Source: CAYNRQ01 sp964399875
GTDB taxonomy: Archaea > Aenigmatarchaeota > Aenigmatarchaeia > QMZP01
Direction: 5' to 3'
NCBI GenBank assembly: GCA_964399875.1
Contig: CAYNRQ010000022.1
Coordinates: 1-16,890 of the forward strand
Length of the DNA stretch: 16,890 nucleotides
The stretch's first letter is position 1; every line of letters starts with the position of its first letter. A program made the position numbers and the translations under genes. The notes below the pieces were generated by a model. The model was not told the DNA's origin. It saw only the letters and a list, made by a program, of their open reading frames with translations, and searched no databases. Of this stretch, positions 14,923 to 16,890 are shown piece after piece.

Positions 14923-15495
14923 TTACTCCTTTCTTCCAGAATCCGGCAGAGGTGATGATGTGCCACTTGGTCCGATGCAAACAACAGGGCGCTGTAAACC
15001 AGAGAGTGTCTCCATGGCCCAATCCTTCTCATCCCCAGAAAGAAAGAGCGATGGCCTCATATAGCGGGGTTTAAGTCCGTAACAATGGCATATATTCTCT
15101 ATTACATGCCCGAACTGCGGATAATTGTCTTCCTCCATAACAACCTTTTCCATTATCCCAGGATCTATCCTGTCAGCATCAACAATCACTGAAACATACG
15201 GATTATCTTTCCATACTGGAAACCTGCACTCATTATCCACAACACCAACCCATGGATTGAATCTGCCAGTAAGTATCTTTAATGACCTCCCAAGTTTTAG
15301 GGAAAGGGCCTCTACCAGAGGAGTGAACATAAGAATATTTCCTATCCCAGAGCCATTTGGCAATGCAAGATCACAGCCATACTCACTAGCGTACTTCCTA
15401 GCCCAGTAAAAAGGTTCTGTGTCAAAGAAACGCTCAGGCCTTGCAGTCTTTTTGCCATCGTCCAATCTAATTTTAGTTGTCTTGATCGTAATCAT
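14923..15495 (-). CDS. GT9-like (heptosyltransferase family) glycosyltransferase, C-terminally truncated
   Basis: A 190-residue product that reads as the N-terminal half of a GT-B glycosyltransferase of the GT9 group. The nucleotide-side start GSGIGNILMFTPLVEALS (48-65) and the LKILTGRFNPW strand are typical. The product reaches PVVCIGPSGTSSP (170-182), the point where the C-terminal sugar-nucleotide domain begins in full-length relatives of about 330-370 residues, and stops eight residues later (SGRKE). Without that domain it should not be active alone. I read it as a frameshifted or deleted gene whose front is still open, though a stand-alone domain cannot be excluded. It has a good ribosome-binding site (AGGAGAT, 7 nt upstream) and follows a 44-residue ORF by 40 nt, so both may share one mRNA. 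Confidence 0.6.
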   Translation of the reverse strand: MITIKTTKIRLDDGKKTARPERFFDTEPFYWARKYASEYGCDLALPNGSGIGNILMFTPLVEALSLKLGRSLKILTGRFNPWVGVVDNECRFPVWKDNPYVSVIVDADRIDPGIMEKVVMEEDNYPQFGHVIENICHCYGLKPRYMRPSLFLSGDEKDWAMETLSGLQRPVVCIGPSGTSSPLPDSGRKE

Positions 15496-15502
15496 ATTGC
15501 TA

Positions 15503-15509
15503 ATCTCCT
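15503..15509 (-). promoter_or_regulatory. Shine-Dalgarno site of GT9-like gene
   Basis: AGGAGAT on the minus strand lies 7 nt before the ATG at 15495. It implies translation from a leadered mRNA, consistent with an upstream ORF in the same transcript. Confidence 0.6.
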
Positions 15510-15535
15510 AAAAACAGACTAATATCTAACAAGAA

Positions 15536-15670
15536 CTAGGTCTTTGGCATCTTGCCTCTAAACAAATGCCAAGATTCTATCAGGGGTGGAGGCAAGTCAT
15601 CTGACATAAGATCGCTTATGTCAACAACTACCTGAGCAGATGATACCAGATTATATTGATTTGAGAGCAT
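15536..15670 (-). CDS. Putative small protein of 44 residues
   Basis: A 44-codon frame beginning MLSNQYNLVSSAQVVVDISD and ending in LIESWHLFRGKMPKT. An in-frame stop lies only two codons before the ATG, so this ATG is the natural start. Composition is protein-like: a hydrophobic strand (VSSAQVVVDI), an acidic turn with three prolines, then a Trp-His-Phe-Arg-rich C terminus. No family is recognised. It precedes the GT9-like gene by 40 nt on the same strand. Possibilities are a genuine small protein (for example a partner or a short peptide substrate), or the surviving end of a decayed gene. A TATA-like AATTTC region about 28 nt upstream is weak support only. Confidence 0.45.
   Translation of the reverse strand: MLSNQYNLVSSAQVVVDISDLMSDDLPPPLIESWHLFRGKMPKT
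15544..15623 (-). repeat. Interlocking inverted repeats and a 9-bp palindrome
   Basis: TTGGCAT (15544-15550) is complementary to ATGCCAA (15566-15572), and TTGCCTC (15552-15558) to GAGGCAA (15589-15595). The two pairs alternate, giving pseudoknot topology if transcribed. Next to them TGACATAAG (15602-15610) and CTTATGTCA (15615-15623) form a perfect 9-bp hairpin with a 4-nt loop. All of it lies inside the 44-residue frame, just upstream of the GT9-like start. Confidence 0.5.
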
Positions 15671-15835
15671 AACTGATTATTCTTAGCAATAAGAAATTAA
15701 GCGTTTAATATATGATCTGCTCGGATTATCCACCAAGATCATGACAAGACAGGTTATTTTTAGGGAAGGCAACATGTACTGCATACGAGAAAACATTTTA
15801 ACATGAGGCCTCAGATGGGTGAGCTAGAAGTATTT

Positions 15836-15937
15836 TTAATATCTGATAAAGGCGGCATATATTATTAAAAAAAGCAGTAAAAATAATACTATTGCAATTA
15901 TAATATTTTCAATTTCTTTTTTTGTCGTATTAATCAT
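15836..15937 (-). CDS. Putative 33-residue single-helix membrane protein
   Basis: A short frame beginning MINTTKKEIENIIIAIVLFL and ending AAFIRY. It has a charged N terminus with KKEIE, then one uninterrupted hydrophobic helix of about 20 residues (11-30), and Arg-Tyr at the end: a clean single-pass layout that is unlikely from random AT-rich DNA alone, although AT-rich DNA does favour Ile and Leu codons. A TATA box (TTTTATAT on the minus strand, 15957-15964) is centred about 23 nt before the ATG, as for other leaderless genes here. Function unknown; small membrane peptides often modulate larger membrane complexes. It lies between the Cas4-like gene and the 44-residue frame. The remainder of 15671-15835 shows no gene. 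Confidence 0.5.
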   Translation of the reverse strand: MINTTKKEIENIIIAIVLFLLLFLIIYAAFIRY

Positions 15938-15956
15938 TATAAGATTGATTCAATTC

Positions 15957-15964
15957 ATATAAAA
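15957..15964 (-). promoter_or_regulatory. TATA box of 33-residue membrane protein
   Basis: TTTTATAT on the minus strand, centred about 23 nt upstream of the ATG at 15937, in the 46-bp gap downstream of the Cas4-like gene. The spacing equals that of the well-supported genes in this window. Confidence 0.5.
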
Positions 15965-15983
15965 GCAATAGAATATAACGCTG

Positions 15984-16643
15984 TTATGTTTCCCCTTTTC
16001 CGCACTCTTCCTGATATTCACAATAGCTGCACATCCACCCCATGTACTCCTTTTCCCTGGCCTCGGGTCCGGGCATCCTGCCTTCTTTAAGGCTCTTGTG
16101 AAGGGCCTCAAACCTTCTAAGTATCTTAAAGGCCTGGGATTTGTTGTACTTTACCTGGAACTGCTTGGTCTGCAGTGTGTTTTTCTCTATATAAAGGATA
16201 ATACCTTTTTTAAGGCCCATGGCGTGAAGATAGAACTGGAGCTGCATGATATGGCTGCTCTGGGGATTTTTAATCGGTTTGATTGATTTTGTGCTCTTGA
16301 CCTCCAGCAGAACCCTGCTTCTGTTCACCTTCACAAGCACAAGATCATCCACTCTTCCTGAAACAGTGAATTCCCTGTTCTGGTACTTAATGGGAACTTC
16401 AGTGTCAATAAGTTCGACCTCAGGCGTTTTCTCAGATCTCAGAACATCCACAATAAAGTCATGAAGCAGATTGCCGGCCTCAAACACCCTGAGCAGATCA
16501 GTGTCTGCTTCCTTTGGCCTATTATAAGAAAACCACTGCTTTCTCAGACACTGGCCTATGGAAGATGGATAGTATCTCCCGATTCTCTTGGGCCGGCTCT
16601 CCCTGGAGATATGCTGGTCTATGAGTTTGTTGAAGTTAATCAT
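15984..16643 (-). CDS. Cas4-like PD-(D/E)XK nuclease with iron-sulfur cysteines
   Basis: A 219-residue nuclease of the Cas4/RecB group. Order of motifs: Cys32 in IGQCLRKQWF, His61 in LLHDFI, Asp99 in GRVDD, Glu114-Val-Lys116 in LLEVKST, the QxxxY motif (Gln134-Tyr138, QLQFYLHA), then three C-terminal cysteines (Cys205, Cys208, Cys214 in MCSYCEYQEECG). The one-plus-three cysteines are the standard set that holds the 4Fe-4S cluster in Cas4 and AddB-like enzymes. Such proteins are DNA exonucleases or endonucleases; in CRISPR systems Cas4 trims new spacers. No cas1, cas2 or repeat array is nearby, so this is a stand-alone Cas4-like protein, perhaps for DNA repair. All catalytic residues look intact. 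A TATA-like AATATTTATT about 34 nt upstream fits a short leader. Confidence 0.88.
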   Translation of the reverse strand: MINFNKLIDQHISRESRPKRIGRYYPSSIGQCLRKQWFSYNRPKEADTDLLRVFEAGNLLHDFIVDVLRSEKTPEVELIDTEVPIKYQNREFTVSGRVDDLVLVKVNRSRVLLEVKSTKSIKPIKNPQSSHIMQLQFYLHAMGLKKGIILYIEKNTLQTKQFQVKYNKSQAFKILRRFEALHKSLKEGRMPGPEAREKEYMGWMCSYCEYQEECGKGET

Positions 16644-16772
16644 GGAGCATCAAATAATAATTAGATTGTTGGAATAAATATTATTTTGGTTCTTGCATTC
16701 ATAGACCCACCAAACAATAGTTTGTATGGATTGCTTATAAATCGTATGGCTTCTTTTTTGAAACCCAGAAAT

Positions 16773-16801
16773 CTTTATATATTGACACATATCAATATAT
16801 A
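16773..16801 (+). promoter_or_regulatory. Promoter overlapped by perfect 10-bp inverted repeat (operator)
   Basis: TATATATTGA (16776-16785) and TCAATATATA (16792-16801) are exact reverse complements separated by 6 nt. The left arm overlaps the TATA box (CTTTATATA, 16773-16781) and the right arm ends 3 nt before the ATG at 16805, near the predicted transcription start. This is the classic geometry of a dimeric repressor site that blocks TBP or RNA polymerase. Confidence 0.7.
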
Positions 16802-16804
16802 TTC

Positions 16805-16861
16805 ATGGACGAACAACTTAAAATTTTCAAGGCATTGGGCTTTAAGAACTTAAATCCGTAA
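16805..16861 (+). CDS. 18-codon frame, possible broken start of a regulator gene
   Basis: The frame MDEQLKIFKALGFKNLNP starts immediately after a strong leaderless promoter and operator and ends at TAA. The IFKALGF pattern resembles the opening helix of many archaeal winged-helix regulators. In-frame translation after the stop continues with an ATG (TMQKLHSYL) to the window edge, while the +1 frame gives NYAETA before its own stop. It may be a regulator gene with a nonsense or frameshift lesion, a short leader peptide, or a sequence error at the edge. A self-regulating repressor would explain the operator, but that is inference. Confidence 0.35.
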   Translation: MDEQLKIFKALGFKNLNP

Positions 16862-16883
16862 ACTATGCAGAAACTGCATAGTT
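16861..16883. repeat. Perfect 10-bp hairpin with AAA loop
   Basis: AACTATGCAG (16861-16870) and CTGCATAGTT (16874-16883) are exact reverse complements around AAA; three further pairs (GTA/TAC) extend it past a one-base bulge. It starts at the stop codon of the 18-codon frame. It has no following T-run inside the window. Confidence 0.6.
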
Positions 16884-16890
16884 ACCTCTA

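Noticed and set aside
14695..14955. 86-codon plus-strand frame downstream of the truncated glycosyltransferase
   Set aside because: It has Cys/Ile runs, no promoter or ribosome-binding site, and partly overlaps the glycosyltransferase end on the other strand.
10456..15539. CAAGAACTAG at 10456-10465 and 15530-15539 as an attachment-site pair
   Set aside because: A 10-bp match over 5 kb in AT-rich DNA is weak; there is no integrase or tRNA and the intervening genes are housekeeping genes.
16737..16870. Alternative 35-codon plus-strand frame from the ATG near 16747
   Set aside because: It runs through the promoter and operator of the 18-codon frame, has no TATA box at the usual distance and is not protein-like.
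15984..16890. CRISPR locus next to the Cas4-like gene
   Set aside because: No regularly spaced repeats are present on either side, and no cas1- or cas2-like frame is visible.

Overview
This window looks like a stretch of archaeal chromosome, most likely from a DPANN-type (small-genome) lineage. It carries a family B replicative DNA polymerase, a tRNA-intron endonuclease with the three-unit layout described from ARMAN archaea, an orphan Cas4-like nuclease and surface proteins with MopE/TSP3-like metal-binding repeats. Most genes have a TATA-like box centred about 23-28 nt upstream of the ATG, the pattern of leaderless archaeal transcription; only a few starts have a Shine-Dalgarno motif. The DNA is AT-rich and dense in genes. 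I recognise no rRNA, tRNA, CRISPR array or insertion sequence.

Layout. (1) 91-5306 (+): three tandem paralogous surface proteins that share one extracellular beta-sandwich-like module between two membrane anchors. The middle one (1209 aa) is enlarged by Asp/Cys-rich repeats and contains a duplicated module whose core is identical over 227 bp. (2) 5307-5492: convergent intergenic region with a GC-rich, RNA-like hairpin. (3) 5493-7380: yjbQ and a small membrane protein (-), divergently transcribed across 35 bp from a DedA/VTT membrane protein and an HhH-type DNA glycosylase-like protein (+). (4) 7377-10338 (-): family B DNA polymerase followed 4 bp later by a nitroreductase. (5) 10462-13708: a small two-TM/coiled-coil protein, a secreted or anchored protein of unknown role, the three-unit tRNA splicing endonuclease and a short D-3-phosphoglycerate dehydrogenase-like enzyme. 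(6) 13735-14003: a non-coding cluster of short direct and inverted repeats. (7) 14012-16643 (-): a membrane protein with a C-terminal zinc ribbon, a truncated GT9-like glycosyltransferase, two previously easy-to-miss small ORFs (44 and 33 aa) and a Cas4-like nuclease. (8) 16773-16883 (+): a strong promoter overlapped by a perfect 10-bp inverted repeat, an 18-codon reading frame and a hairpin at the very end.

Genes working together: the three surface proteins probably form or decorate a cell-envelope structure. PolB, the HhH protein and the Cas4-like nuclease act on DNA, EndA matures intron-containing tRNAs, and SerA-like feeds serine or 2-hydroxyacid metabolism. I see no complete new system. 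The most unusual items are the self-homogenised surface-protein repeat, the three-unit EndA, the small-ORF/structured-RNA region around 15.5-15.9 kb, and the repressor-type operator with a broken or minute reading frame at the right edge.
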